The notes: generated by a model not told the origin, from the letters alone. A stretch of 64,000 nt of DNA from UBA6522 sp965221035 (GCA_965221035.1 OZ244860.1:3410001-3474000); one strand, 5' to 3'; shown: positions 44,463-53,140, counted from the stretch's first letter. Program-made: numbers and translations.

Positions 44463-46157
44463 GTGAACGCAGCTGCAGTACCTTCGCCGGGGTTGGCGAA
44501 CAGTCCGTCCGCGGCATCGTCGCACCGCGGGAAGCCGGTTCGGATGACCGCCGGCGAGGCGGTTGCCAGGTCGCTGGTCGCGCACGGCGTGGACACCCTG
44601 TTCGGTATTCCCGGGGTGCACATGTACGGATTCAATGATGCGGTCGCCCGGGAGTCGATCAAGTTCATCACCACGCGCCATGAGCAGGGCGCCGGATACA
44701 TGGCGTTCGGCTACGCCAAGTCCAGCGGCAGGACCGGCGTCTACACCGTTGTGCCCGGCCCCGGCATGCTCAACTCGTCCGCCGCGCTTTGCACGGCCTA
44801 TGGGGCCAATACGCCGGTACTCTGCGTCACCGGCAACATCATGTCCCACCTGATCGGCAAGGGCAGGGGGCAACTGCACGAACTGCCGGACCAACTCGCC
44901 ACGATGCGCGGGTTCACGGGCTGGTCCAAGCGCATCGACCATCCGAGCCAGGCGCCGGGCGTGGTGGCCGAGGCATTTCGACGGATGCACACGGGCCGCA
45001 TCCGGCCTGCGGCCATCGAGGCGCCATGGGATGTGTTCGAGATGTCCGCCGAAGTCGTGCTGGATGTCGATCGGGAAATACCGCCGCCGCCGCCGCCGGA
45101 TCAGGACCAGATTGCAAAGGCGGCCAAGCTGATCCGCGAGGCCGGCAACCCGCTGATCGTCGTCGGTGCCGGCGCGTACCATGCCGGCGAGGAGATCGAA
45201 GCACTGGCGAAACTTCTGCAGGCGCCGGTGACGGCCCATCGCAGCGGCAAGGGCATCGTCAGCAACCGAAGCCCCTACGGGCTCTTGTCCACGGCGGCGT
45301 TCGAGTATTGGCCCAGGTGCGATCTGCTCATCGGCATCGGAAGCCGGCTGGAACTGGCTCACATGCGCTGGAACTGGTTGCCCCAGGGTCTTCGGACCGT
45401 CCGCGTGGATATCGATCCGACGGAGTTCGTCCGCCTGCCGCCCGATGTGGGCGTGGTCGCCGATTCAAGGGAAGGTACCCAGGCGCTCCTGAACGTGCTG
45501 GAGAAGACGATCGACCGGCGCAACGACCGCACCGAAGAGTTCGCCGGCTACAAGGCTTCCGCCGAAACCTCACTCGAAGCCCTGCAGCCGCAGGTCCGCT
45601 ACCTGAAGGCGATACGCAGGGCGCTGCCGGACGACGGTTTCTTCGTGGAAGAAATCACCCAGACCGGGTTCGCGGCCCGGGTGGCATTTCCCGTCTACGG
45701 CCCCCGGCGATACGTGACCTGCGGTTACCAGGACAATCTGGGTTACGGTTTCCACACCGCGCTGGGCGTGAAGGTGGCCAACCCCGACAAGGGGGTCGTG
45801 GTTGCCTGCGGCGACGGGGGATTCATGTTCGGCGTACAGGAACTCGCGACAGCGGTGCAGTTCAAAATCAACGTGGTCACGGTGATTTTCGACAACGGCG
45901 GTTTCGAAAACGTCCGCCGGGATCAGTCGCAGCGGTTCGGTGACCGTGATTTCGGGTCGAACCTCGTCAACCCGGACTTCGTGAAAATGGCGGAAAGTTT
46001 TGGCGCCAAGGGCGTACGGGTCACCGGGCCGGATGCTCTGGAGCGGGCGATCGAGGAAGGCTTCGGAGAACCCGGGCCGGTGATCATCGTTGTGCCCGTG
46101 GACGCGCGGACCGAATCCTCACCCTGGCCGTTCGTGAATCCGTCGCCTCCGGTTTAA
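44463..46157 (+). CDS. Thiamine-diphosphate enzyme, acetolactate synthase/benzoylformate decarboxylase-like
   Basis: 564 aa from a GTG with GGGAG 8 nt upstream; a longer open frame upstream lies in the DUF4258 region. Pyr domain 28-195 has catalytic Glu74 (TTRHEQGAGYMAFGY). The central domain is about 215-345. The PP domain about 385-560 has the ThDP signature from GDGGFMFGVQELATAV (450) to Asn478 (VIFDNGGFEN). The enzyme decarboxylates a 2-oxo acid or joins two of them; candidates are acetolactate synthase large-like, glyoxylate carboligase or sulfoacetaldehyde-type enzymes. No small regulatory subunit is adjacent, which disfavours biosynthetic IlvB. Stretch of six or more prolines at about 207 is a linker. 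Confidence 0.88.
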   Translation: MNAAAVPSPGLANSPSAASSHRGKPVRMTAGEAVARSLVAHGVDTLFGIPGVHMYGFNDAVARESIKFITTRHEQGAGYMAFGYAKSSGRTGVYTVVPGPGMLNSSAALCTAYGANTPVLCVTGNIMSHLIGKGRGQLHELPDQLATMRGFTGWSKRIDHPSQAPGVVAEAFRRMHTGRIRPAAIEAPWDVFEMSAEVVLDVDREIPPPPPPDQDQIAKAAKLIREAGNPLIVVGAGAYHAGEEIEALAKLLQAPVTAHRSGKGIVSNRSPYGLLSTAAFEYWPRCDLLIGIGSRLELAHMRWNWLPQGLRTVRVDIDPTEFVRLPPDVGVVADSREGTQALLNVLEKTIDRRNDRTEEFAGYKASAETSLEALQPQVRYLKAIRRALPDDGFFVEEITQTGFAARVAFPVYGPRRYVTCGYQDNLGYGFHTALGVKVANPDKGVVVACGDGGFMFGVQELATAVQFKINVVTVIFDNGGFENVRRDQSQRFGDRDFGSNLVNPDFVKMAESFGAKGVRVTGPDALERAIEEGFGEPGPVIIVVPVDARTESSPWPFVNPSPPV

Positions 46158-46272
46158 CGAAAAATATCTCAGCCTGTCCCATTTGCTCCTGATGTGGTCA
46201 CGATGCACGTATCGCCAGCACTAAGATTCCAGATGCTAGCATCTTGCCGGGAGAATCCGATGGGGAGAGGCC

Positions 46273-46464
46273 ATGGCTAGCTTGAGCATACGTCGCTTGG
46301 ACAACGAAATCGTCAGGCGCCCGAAAATTCGGGCGAGACGTGAGGCACTGTCCTTGGAGGAGACCGTCCGGCGCATCCTTCGCGGCGCGGTCGTGGACGA
46401 GGAGTCGGCTGGGGCCATGATCCGAAGCATCGTCGGCGACGGCGCCGCGCGGGGTCACCGATGA
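46273..46464 (+). CDS. FitA/StbC-type ribbon-helix-helix antitoxin
   Basis: 63 aa with GGAG upstream. MASLSIRRLDNEIVRRPKIR followed by EALSLEETVRRILRGAVV is the FitA antitoxin N-terminus with its conserved MEEE-type helix. The tail (EESAGAMIRSIVGDG) would bind a PIN toxin. The ATG of a truncated toxin overlaps its stop by 4 nt. Its target is destroyed here, so it may be a relic or may still repress other loci. Confidence 0.8.
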   Translation: MASLSIRRLDNEIVRRPKIRARREALSLEETVRRILRGAVVDEESAGAMIRSIVGDGAARGHR

Positions 46465-46583
46465 GCTTGGCCGACTCGCAGATCGCAGGAACCGCCAAGA
46501 GTCGCGATTTCGCCCTGGCGACACTAAATTACCAGGATTTCCGCAGCATTGAGCTCAAACTGCTGAACCCTCGCTTGGAGTAA
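46461..46583 (+). pseudogene. Truncated FitB/VapC PIN toxin remnant
   Basis: A 40-codon frame begins at the ATGA overlap with the FitA-like gene and ends in the PIN C-terminus. It reads MSLADSQIAGTAKSRDFALA and then TLNYQDFRSIELKLLNPRLE; the second half matches the FitB ending, where DF and LLNPW are conserved. The first 90-100 residues, with the first metal acids, are missing, so a deletion has joined the start region to the C-terminal third. It is too short to be an active nuclease. Confidence 0.72.
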
Positions 46584-46592
46584 TCTCGCACG

Positions 46593-46961
46593 ATGGATGT
46601 TTTCGATCTCCTCAAGTGGGTGTCGGTGGCGTTTTTTCTGCCGCACTTCCTCTCCAAGTGCATTGACCCGTCCCGCATACCCACCCACTTCGAATTGGCC
46701 AGGTGGCCGGCGCCGCGTGTTTTCGCGGGGATCGGGATGTTTGTCGAGCTGCTCGTCATCCTGTCCCTCGTCACCGGATTCCTGCTCCGTTACGGCCTGT
46801 TGTTCGGGACCTTGTTTCTGTTGGTGGCAGCGGCAAGTTCGCTGCGAATCAGCGGTCCCGCATGGCGTTGGGACGGGGGCGGTCCCGAATACCCGGTTTT
46901 TTGGGCCGTGATCATGGCAATCCCGACCACGCATGAGTGGGGCCTCTATCAGGGGGGCTGA
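46593..46961 (+). CDS. DoxX-like small membrane protein
   Basis: 122 aa with four hydrophobic segments: about 4-20 (FDLLKWVSVAFFLPHFL), 42-62 (APRVFAGIGMFVELLVI), 66-85 and 104-115. The wording of segments two and three, with FAGIGMFVELLVILSLV then LLRYGLLFGTLFLLVAA, is typical of DoxX/SURF4-type proteins. Their function is generally obscure, possibly in membrane redox. The 3' end overlaps a short tandem repeat. No partner gene is evident, and the divergence from the next gene is convergent. Confidence 0.68.
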   Translation: MDVFDLLKWVSVAFFLPHFLSKCIDPSRIPTHFELARWPAPRVFAGIGMFVELLVILSLVTGFLLRYGLLFGTLFLLVAAASSLRISGPAWRWDGGGPEYPVFWAVIMAIPTTHEWGLYQGG

Positions 46962-46995
46962 AGCAGGCGAGCTGAAGCAGGGGGGCTGAAGCAGG
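46954..46995. repeat. 14-nt tandem repeat, three copies
   Basis: GGGGCTGAAGCAGG, CGAGCTGAAGCAGG and GGGGCTGAAGCAGG occupy 46954, 46968 and 46982, overlapping the stop of the DoxX-like gene. Each unit supplies a TGA in one frame. Confidence 0.75.
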
Positions 46996-47023
46996 GCGTG
47001 GCGGAAGCCGACTGCGCGCCCGG

Positions 47024-49282
47024 CTAGAACCGGAATGTGCGGCTGTACTTCACGGTCACTTCGGAGGCCCGCGCACGGAAACCCGAGAATGCCGCCATGG
47101 CCTCGGTCTCATGGTTGAGCACGATGTAGAGATCCTCGCCCGCGCGAGGGCTCCAGCGCAGGCGGCCATTGATCCCTGCAGTGTCCAGAACATTGTCGTA
47201 CTGGATCAGGTTCACCCAAGACCACTTGGCGTTGAAGGCCAGGTTGGCGCGAAACTGGATCAGGCGGGTGGTGAAGCTGCCCGCCGGCAGGTCGACATCC
47301 GTGTACTGGTACCCGGTGCTGAAGTACCAGCGGCTGCTTGGCCGCCAGTCGACGGCAGCGTCCACCTGAAGCCAGGTGCCGTTGTAGAAGTCGCCCTTGT
47401 TGATTTCGGTCCTGGGCGACAGGGTGCGCTCGCCGGCCAGCTCCAGTTCGAGCCGGTAGGCATCGAAATCGTAGTCGCCGGGCGGGATGACGATTTCATC
47501 GGAAATTTCGAAGGGCTCCGTGAGCACTTCGCGGGTGCCGCGCAAGATCATCCCGAACCGGTCGCCGCGGTGGTTTTCCATGCGAAACGGCCTGATCCAG
47601 AGGTTTCGCGTTTCCAACTCACCGGTGGAAGCGTTCCAGAACTCCTGCCAGGACAGGAACACCTGAATGTAGCGCATCCAGTCGTGGCCGGCAGGCCTGT
47701 GGCGATATCCGCCCCAGATCCTGGTTCGTCCGCTGTTGCCGCGATTGACGAATCCCAGGGCCGGATTGAAGTTGGCCTGAAAGACCTCATGCTCCATGGC
47801 GACATTGAGGCCTTCGCTGGAAGGCATTGCGGCACGAAATCCCCATGCCGACTGATCCGCATCCAGGCCTTCGGTGTCGGACCGCTGGTACCAGACAGCG
47901 CCTTCCAGGGCTCGCCCGCCGGGCAGGCGGGAGTTGCGGTAGCGGAAGTCCGCACCCATCAGCGAGTTGTCCAGGTTCGACCTGGGGTCGCCCTGGGTGA
48001 CGATCATCCCCAGGCTGGATTCCTGCAGCACATTGGCCGCCACGCGTCCAACGAACAGCTCTTCCTCTTCGATGTATCCGCTGCGGCCCCGGTAACCAGC
48101 CTGGGTGATGCCCAGCGCGCCGACGTTGAAGGGACCGGCCCGCCCGGTGAGCTTGGCGCCGACGTCCAGGTCCACGGGCTGTCCGGCGTCGCTCAGTCCG
48201 ATGCGCCGGGAGAAATAGGGAATGCCGTTGCGGTTGTTGTTGTCGCTGCCCTTGAGGCCGAATGCGAATATGTCGGCATTCTGCAGAAAGAAATCCCTTT
48301 TCTCCGGAAAAAATGTCGAGAAACGGGTCAGGTTGACCTGCCGATCATCCGCCTCCGTATTCGAGAAATCCGTATTGAGCGTCAGCAATCCGGTCAGCGA
48401 GGGCGTGATGTTGTAGAACATGTCCAGCGACGGGTCCGCGTGCGTGCTCTCGACCGCGGTGAGATGGTCCCTGCGACCGCCAAGATTGACCGACGGGACG
48501 ATGTCCAGGCCCACGCCCTGCCGAAGGCCGGTGAAACCGGTGAGAATTCCGGTGGCGGCCGGATTGATATCCCGGTCGAAGGAGGTCCAGGCGATTTTTT
48601 CGTTCCTGCGCGGGATCACGCGGCCCACGGTAAAGCCCCAGTCCGGGTTGTCAGGGTCGAAATTGAGCGTCTTGAAGGGAATCGCGATCTCGCCGGTCCA
48701 TCCCTGTTCATCGATGACGGCTTCTGCGGCCCAGATGCCGTCCCATTCCTCGTTGATCTCGGTAGGTCCCTGGTAGATGCCGTCACGGCGAATCCCGTTG
48801 GGGTTGATCTGGAACCGGTATCCCGTGCGCAGATTGTTGAAGGGGTCGATGATCACCTCGATGCGGTCGTCGACCTCCACAGACTGGTCCTGGATGAGCT
48901 GGCGGGCATCGATCCGGGCCGGGTCGCTGTCCATCAACCGTGCGCCCACGTACAGGTTGTCATCGTCGTATAGCACGAAAAAGCGGGACGTCTCTGTCGG
49001 CTCGCCGTTTTCGACGGGTTCGTATTGGTGCAGGTCTTCGATGACCGTCGCCCGGGACCAGACCGCATCGTCCAGCCGGCCGTCAAGTGTCGGAGGTGTG
49101 GAGGTTCGGGCGATCTCGCTGACCTTGCGTTCGGCGCCCGCCTGCCGGGACAGCCGCGCTGCGCTCGACTCGCCGCCAGGAAGCGCGGCGGTATCCCGGG
49201 ACAGGGACTGTCGCTCGTCCTCCTGGGCCGTCGCACAGAGGGCTGCCAGGAGGCAAGTCGGGAACAGCGCGTATCGCTTCAT
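47024..49282 (-). CDS. CBM9-like plus DUF5916 outer-membrane protein
   Basis: 752 aa with signal peptide (PTCLLAALCATAQ). Residues about 55-220 form a CBM9-like domain: TPPTLDGRLDDAVWSRA, then FFVLYDDDNLYVGARLMDSD and IEVIIDPFNNLRTGYRFQIN. The rest is DUF5916, a beta-barrel type region with DFSNTEADDRQVNLTRFSTF, FPEKRDFFLQNADIF and C-terminal KYSRTFRF ending in Phe. The family is common in gliding or glycan-using Gram-negatives; its molecular task is not known. It may bind or help uptake of glycans. It is alone on this strand, next to a DoxX-like gene (convergent) and upstream of a bicupin (divergent). Confidence 0.85.
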   Translation of the reverse strand: MKRYALFPTCLLAALCATAQEDERQSLSRDTAALPGGESSAARLSRQAGAERKVSEIARTSTPPTLDGRLDDAVWSRATVIEDLHQYEPVENGEPTETSRFFVLYDDDNLYVGARLMDSDPARIDARQLIQDQSVEVDDRIEVIIDPFNNLRTGYRFQINPNGIRRDGIYQGPTEINEEWDGIWAAEAVIDEQGWTGEIAIPFKTLNFDPDNPDWGFTVGRVIPRRNEKIAWTSFDRDINPAATGILTGFTGLRQGVGLDIVPSVNLGGRRDHLTAVESTHADPSLDMFYNITPSLTGLLTLNTDFSNTEADDRQVNLTRFSTFFPEKRDFFLQNADIFAFGLKGSDNNNRNGIPYFSRRIGLSDAGQPVDLDVGAKLTGRAGPFNVGALGITQAGYRGRSGYIEEEELFVGRVAANVLQESSLGMIVTQGDPRSNLDNSLMGADFRYRNSRLPGGRALEGAVWYQRSDTEGLDADQSAWGFRAAMPSSEGLNVAMEHEVFQANFNPALGFVNRGNSGRTRIWGGYRHRPAGHDWMRYIQVFLSWQEFWNASTGELETRNLWIRPFRMENHRGDRFGMILRGTREVLTEPFEISDEIVIPPGDYDFDAYRLELELAGERTLSPRTEINKGDFYNGTWLQVDAAVDWRPSSRWYFSTGYQYTDVDLPAGSFTTRLIQFRANLAFNAKWSWVNLIQYDNVLDTAGINGRLRWSPRAGEDLYIVLNHETEAMAAFSGFRARASEVTVKYSRTFRF

Positions 49283-49477
49283 GTCGGTAATCGCGTCAAT
49301 GCAAGGAGTTGAATGATGAACCCGGTCCGGGGCGGCACCGAGTCAGGTCAATATGATAATCGAGCAGTCCAACGGGACACCACTCCTATTGATTGGTACC
49401 ATCATTGCCCGCTTGCGGGCGCGACTGCGGTGGGCAGGAAAATTACGGGCAAGTCGAAAGTCAGGGGTCGACGGAAG

Positions 49478-50338
49478 ATGGCGAGTATCGGGGACATTCA
49501 CATCATCGATTCGAATACGGCAGAAGCCACGCCAGTCCCGTCCGGTTTGAAGCGCAAGTTGTGCAGCCCGGGGATCTGTGGTTCGCATACGCTGACGGTC
49601 TACAGGCGAACCGTGACTCCCGGCCAAGAGTTCGATGTCGAGGCCGGCGACTTCTATCATGTCCTGTATGTCATAAACGATCCGGTCAGTTGTTTCGTTG
49701 TCCATGACGGCGAGAAGCGCCGCGCCGGGCAAGGTGCGGGCGTCCTTCTGGCGCCGAGCGAGTCTGCCCGGGTCGAGGCATCGGGAGACCGGGTCGATCT
49801 GCTGCATATGGTGGTTCCCACGCCTCCTGCAGCGGTGGAAAACGGCTTGCCGGGCGGTCCGGGTTATTTCTTTAGCAGGGACACTCTTCGCGTGCTCCGC
49901 GACGCCAGCGGCGGTCGGGTGCGCCGGTTCTGCGCCGAGTCCAGCGTTCGCCTGCCGGACGGCAGCCGGCTCACGCCCACCAACGCCATACAGGCGGGTG
50001 AAATGCACTATGTCGAGGGCGGATCGTCACCGTATCACTCCCATGTGGGCACGGACGCCAATCCAGACGGTCCCGCACACTGCTACATGACATTCAAGGG
50101 TCGGGGAATCGTCGAGGTGGAGGGCGAGATCCAGGAGATCGAACCTGGCACGCTGGTCTACTTCCCCTCCGGCGTGCCCCACCGGCTTCGCGCCCTGGAT
50201 GGTCCGCTGGACTACTTCGAGATCCAGGCCTGGAGGAGCTTCAGGACAAATGTCCTCAGCGAGGAACCGCTGGGTCTGCGTTGGTACTACGAACCGGAGC
50301 ATCCGGGTGCTGATCCGGTGGAGTGGAACCAGAGTTAG
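49478..50338 (+). CDS. Bicupin-domain protein
   Basis: 286 aa from the ATG giving MASIGDIHIIDSNTAEATPV; a longer frame upstream has no ribosome site. Two cupin barrels are visible. The second is clear: MHYVEGGSSPYHSHVGTDAN, GPAHCYMTFKGRGIVEVEGE and YFPSGVPHRLRALDG, holding three histidines in the metal-binding order. The first (about 35-130) is less complete and seems to lack the metal histidines. Enzyme roles include isomerase, dioxygenase or ureidoglycolate-like hydrolase. It faces the CBM9/DUF5916 gene. Substrate unknown. Confidence 0.76.
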   Translation: MASIGDIHIIDSNTAEATPVPSGLKRKLCSPGICGSHTLTVYRRTVTPGQEFDVEAGDFYHVLYVINDPVSCFVVHDGEKRRAGQGAGVLLAPSESARVEASGDRVDLLHMVVPTPPAAVENGLPGGPGYFFSRDTLRVLRDASGGRVRRFCAESSVRLPDGSRLTPTNAIQAGEMHYVEGGSSPYHSHVGTDANPDGPAHCYMTFKGRGIVEVEGEIQEIEPGTLVYFPSGVPHRLRALDGPLDYFEIQAWRSFRTNVLSEEPLGLRWYYEPEHPGADPVEWNQS

Positions 50339-50461
50339 CCATGCGTACAGGCTTGAGTTCTCGGTCGAGGCTGAACGCGACTTCGAGCTGAGCCGCACAG
50401 GCAACTCGTCCGACCCACCGGAACAGTTTTGTTCGGCGCCTGCGTACCTTATCCTCCCGAT

Positions 50462-50884
50462 ATGCCGAACAAAGGGCCCAGCAAGCGCCAACATACGAAC
50501 GACAGTATTTCCTATCGCATTCGCGATGCCAGGGATCGTGCCGGGCTCGCGCCGGTCGAGTTAAGGAAGAATCTCGCCGCGAGGGGGATCAACCTGTCGA
50601 AGACGGGGCTGCACCGCCTGGAAACTTCCGAACCGGTCAACCCGAACCTGAAACTCATGAACGCGATCGCGGATGCGACCCACGTGACTCCGGAATGGCT
50701 GCTGTTCGGATCAGGTAGTGCCCGGCCCGACGAGAAAATCGGTTCGGCGATACGGGCTCGGGTCATCGACACCATCGCTTTCATGGCAGGGTCGTTGGAC
50801 CTGACCCCGAAGCAGGAACAGGATCTGGAATCCTGGCTGGAATCGGTGCGCAAGTCCCGAGCTGATACGGTTCGCAAGCCGTAG
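50462..50884 (+). CDS. XRE-family transcriptional regulator
   Basis: 140 aa from ATG (MPNKGPSKRQHTNDSISYRI). A lambda-repressor helix-turn-helix is at about 18-80: RDARDRAGLAPVELRKNLAA, GINLSKTGLHRLETSEPVNP and NLKLMNAIADATHVTPEWLL. The C-terminal half (about 85-140) is helical and charged (ARVIDTIAFMAGSLDLTPKQ) and has no peptidase or ligand domain that I recognise. It may regulate a neighbour such as the bicupin, or be a stand-alone regulator. The ribosome site is weak. Confidence 0.8.
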   Translation: MPNKGPSKRQHTNDSISYRIRDARDRAGLAPVELRKNLAARGINLSKTGLHRLETSEPVNPNLKLMNAIADATHVTPEWLLFGSGSARPDEKIGSAIRARVIDTIAFMAGSLDLTPKQEQDLESWLESVRKSRADTVRKP

Positions 50885-51003
50885 CCGCCATTCGAGAAGG
50901 TTGGCCGTGTGCCCTACCCTTTACGGTGGCCTGCGGAGGCTCGTGTCTCAGGCCGCCTGTAATGGCGGTTCCTATTTTGTGAACATCAAGTTCCGTTGAA
51001 GTG

Positions 51004-51031
51004 TTGACACGGCCACAAACGCGGGTATACT
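51004..51031 (+). promoter_or_regulatory. Strong sigma70-type promoter
   Basis: TTGACA at 51004-51009, a 16-nt spacer and TATACT at 51026-51031 match the consensus almost exactly, which is rare in this GC-rich window. The 119 nt before it (50885-51003) contain no gene. Transcription should start near 51038, practically at an ATG (51040) of a 56-codon frame, or at the 5' end of a non-coding RNA. Confidence 0.75.
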
Positions 51032-51037
51032 GCGCGC

Positions 51038-51304
51038 CCATGATTTGGAAATCCATACAACGCAGATTGTCCGAAGCCGACGGTGCCTCATCGACCTGTA
51101 GCGCGCTTGTGGTCACAGCCAGCGACACGCTCTGGTGTGCGCGGATTTGGCCGACGACCCGTATGAGCGTGGATGGATATGGATTCATTCATGGTGAACT
51201 CTTGCGCTAAGCCCCCCTGAACAAGCGTTCTGGAGGGCGCTAAAACCGAACCCTCCAGGCCAGCCAAAAGCCCTGGTCGGTTCGAAAACCACCAGGGTTT
51301 TTTT
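51038..51304 (+). ncRNA. Candidate small RNA or attenuator-type leader, about 265 nt
   Basis: Bounded by the strong promoter at 51004 and an intrinsic terminator at 51271. Internal hairpin CTGGAGGG (51230-51237) with CCCTCCAG (51251-51258) precedes the terminator. A 56-codon frame (51040-51210) starting MIWKSIQRRLSEADGAS would begin with the transcript, but it has no ribosome site and no known family. The sequence does not resemble tmRNA, RNase P or 6S RNA as I know them. No gene follows downstream on this strand within 800 nt, so a leader is less likely than a free small RNA. Existence of the transcript is inference. Confidence 0.5.
51271..51304 (+). terminator. Intrinsic terminator
   Basis: CCCTGGT (51271-51277) pairs with ACCAGGG (51291-51297); inside, after one bulged C, GGTT (51279-51282) pairs with AACC (51287-51290) on a CGAA tetraloop. 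A run of seven T follows (51298-51304). It is one of the few textbook rho-independent terminators in the window. Confidence 0.85.
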
Positions 51305-51446
51305 GTGGCTCTGGCAAACGAAAAAGGCAGTCATGACCGCTTACGTCGGTGCCGGATTCGACCGGGCCGTCGTGGACAAACGGGCAACGGTCGCCGGGCA
51401 TGGCGGCCGGTACTCCCGCCAAAGGGTGGTTGGCAACGATGTAGTC

Positions 51447-51926
51447 TCAGTCGTTCATTTGCGGACCGGCTGCTTCGGGGTCGGCCGTGCGGTTGATTCC
51501 CAGGTGTCCCTCGATGTAGGAAACGCGCTGTCCGACTCCGGCGATGGACTCAAGAATAAGTGTGTGCTCGTTCCTCATGTCGTCGTAAAGCATATCGATA
51601 CGGGCGCCTTGTGCGTCGATGCGTGCGCCTAGTCTTGCTCCTTGCGCGTCGATGCGTGCGCCCAGACTTGCTCCTTGTGCGTCGATGCGTGCACCCAGAC
51701 TTGCTCCTTGTGCGTCGATGCGCACGCCCAGACTGTCGATGCGCGCGCCGAGCCTCGCGTTCTGTTCACTGATGCGGGTGTCCAACCGCTCGACCTGAGC
51801 GTCGATGTGCGAGTTGGTGGAGGCATGCAGCGCGAGCATGATCGTCGCCAGGATCGTCGCGAACAACGCGCCTGCGCCGATGACTGCCCATGTGTCCGTC
51901 TTCAATTCAAGCAACACGTTTTTCAT
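51447..51926 (-). CDS. Membrane-anchored coiled-coil protein with 11-residue repeats
   Basis: 159 aa from MKNVLLELKTDTWAVIGAGA; a longer frame upstream is less likely. One membrane segment at 12-34 (AVIGAGALFATILATIMLAL). Residues 40-105 form a long helix with 11-residue repeats of LGARIDAQGAS (about four copies, 33 nt each, DNA 51618-51755), a period that gives a right-handed or parallel coiled coil. The C-terminal part (HTLILESIAGVGQRVSYIEG) is helical. No enzyme domain. It probably oligomerises in the periplasm or cytoplasm and could be a filament or scaffold. Family unknown to me. Confidence 0.62.
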   Translation of the reverse strand: MKNVLLELKTDTWAVIGAGALFATILATIMLALHASTNSHIDAQVERLDTRISEQNARLGARIDSLGVRIDAQGASLGARIDAQGASLGARIDAQGARLGARIDAQGARIDMLYDDMRNEHTLILESIAGVGQRVSYIEGHLGINRTADPEAAGPQMND

Positions 51927-52126
51927 TGTCAGGACCTTACCACAGCGATGCGTACACCGTAGTTCGGCGGTTCTCCCGTTTCGAGGTCTGTTTCTAGCCA
52001 ATGCGTGCAGTTTTTCCGTGAAAGAACCTGTCCAAAGGGAACAGCCCGGGCATTCCTTCCAGGCCGGCCTGAAACCGAGGTCGTCAGGTTGCTTCCCGTT
52101 CTCCCAGGACGCATAGTCTGAAGGTC

Positions 52127-53140
52127 ATGAGCGCATTGTTGAGGAAGGTTCGCGAGTTTGCGTTGCCGCTGGTTCTTGGGGCCCTCATCGCTGTCACCCT
52201 GACTGGCATGCAGACAGGCCGAGACGACGGTTCCCGCACTCTTCGCTGGGCGCACGTCTACGAGATCAGTTCGCCCTATCACCAGCAGGCCTTGTGGGCG
52301 GCGGGCGAGTTCGAGCGCCTGACTGGCGGGCGTTACGGGATTAACGTCTTTCCGGCATCGGCGCTGGGCGGCGAAAGCGCCATCAACGAGTCGCTGCGGC
52401 TGGGAGCGATCGACATCATCAATACCGGGGCGTCCTTCGTCGCGAATGACTTTCCTCCCATCGCGCTCTCCGATTTTCCCTACGCGCTGGATGACTTCGA
52501 GCACTGGCTGTCCTACCGCGACAGCGATTTGTTCCGGGAGCTTGCCGAGGGATACGGCCACGCGACGGATACGAGGATTCTTGGTCTGACGTACTATGGA
52601 TTTCGGCATGTGACGTCCAACAGGCCCATTCTGCACCCCGACGACATGCGGGACCTCAAGATCCGCGTGCCCAACGCCCCCATGTTCCTGATCCTGCCGG
52701 AAGCGACCGGCGCCAACGCCTCGCCAATGCCGTTCGAAGAGGTCTATCTCGCATTGCAGCAAGGTGTTGTGGATGCCCAGGAGAATCCGCTGACAACAAT
52801 TCAGTTCAAGCGGTTCCACGAGGTTCAGAGCCACATCAACCTGACCGGTCACATCATGCCCTCGTTGTTGACACTCGTGTCCACCCGCCTGTTGGATGGA
52901 CTTGCTTCGGAGGATGCCGCGCTGCTTTCGGACATCCTTTGGCGTGCGGCAGACCGCGCGTCCAGGGAAATCGCCCGCAGCGAGGCAGAGTTGATCGGCT
53001 GGTTCAGCGATCTGGGCGTCTCCGTCAACGACGTGGACCGCGACGCGTTCCGCGCCGCCGTCGAGGAGGAATTCAGGGACAGGCAACACCCGTTCGACCT
53101 GCAGTACCTGGTGCGCCTGCGAACTCTCGCGACCCGATGA
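52127..53140 (+). CDS. dctP: TRAP transporter periplasmic solute-binding protein DctP
   Basis: 337 aa. The N-terminal hydrophobic segment (LPLVLGALIAVTLTGMQTG) is a signal or anchor. Mature part begins TLRWAHVYEISSPYHQQALW. DctP features: GGRYGINVFPASALGGESAI, then DIINTGASFVANDFPPIALS and GLTYYGFRHVTSNRPI, with ligand Arg in LKIRVPNAPMFL. The periplasmic binding protein delivers a carboxylated solute to DctQM. It overlaps dctQ by 4 nt. It lies 2 kb upstream of sugar-acid enzymes, which suggests an aldonate-like ligand (inference). Confidence 0.92.
   Translation: MSALLRKVREFALPLVLGALIAVTLTGMQTGRDDGSRTLRWAHVYEISSPYHQQALWAAGEFERLTGGRYGINVFPASALGGESAINESLRLGAIDIINTGASFVANDFPPIALSDFPYALDDFEHWLSYRDSDLFRELAEGYGHATDTRILGLTYYGFRHVTSNRPILHPDDMRDLKIRVPNAPMFLILPEATGANASPMPFEEVYLALQQGVVDAQENPLTTIQFKRFHEVQSHINLTGHIMPSLLTLVSTRLLDGLASEDAALLSDILWRAADRASREIARSEAELIGWFSDLGVSVNDVDRDAFRAAVEEEFRDRQHPFDLQYLVRLRTLATR

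Noticed and set aside
46524..46934. 136-codon minus-strand frame opposite the DoxX-like gene
   Set aside because: Gln/Arg-rich antisense shadow; the other strand shows four membrane segments.
50900..50990. 6S RNA fragment suggested by GCCTGCGGAGGC
   Set aside because: The necessary 5' half would lie in the XRE gene; resemblance is limited to one GC-rich segment.
51271..51297. tRNA or tmRNA 3' end suggested by GGTTCGAAAACC
   Set aside because: The bases form the inner stem-loop of an intrinsic terminator; no acceptor, D or anticodon arm fits upstream.
51303..51962. Plus-strand frames opposite the coiled-coil gene
   Set aside because: Cys/Leu-rich read-outs of the 33-nt repeats in the wrong strand; no start signal.
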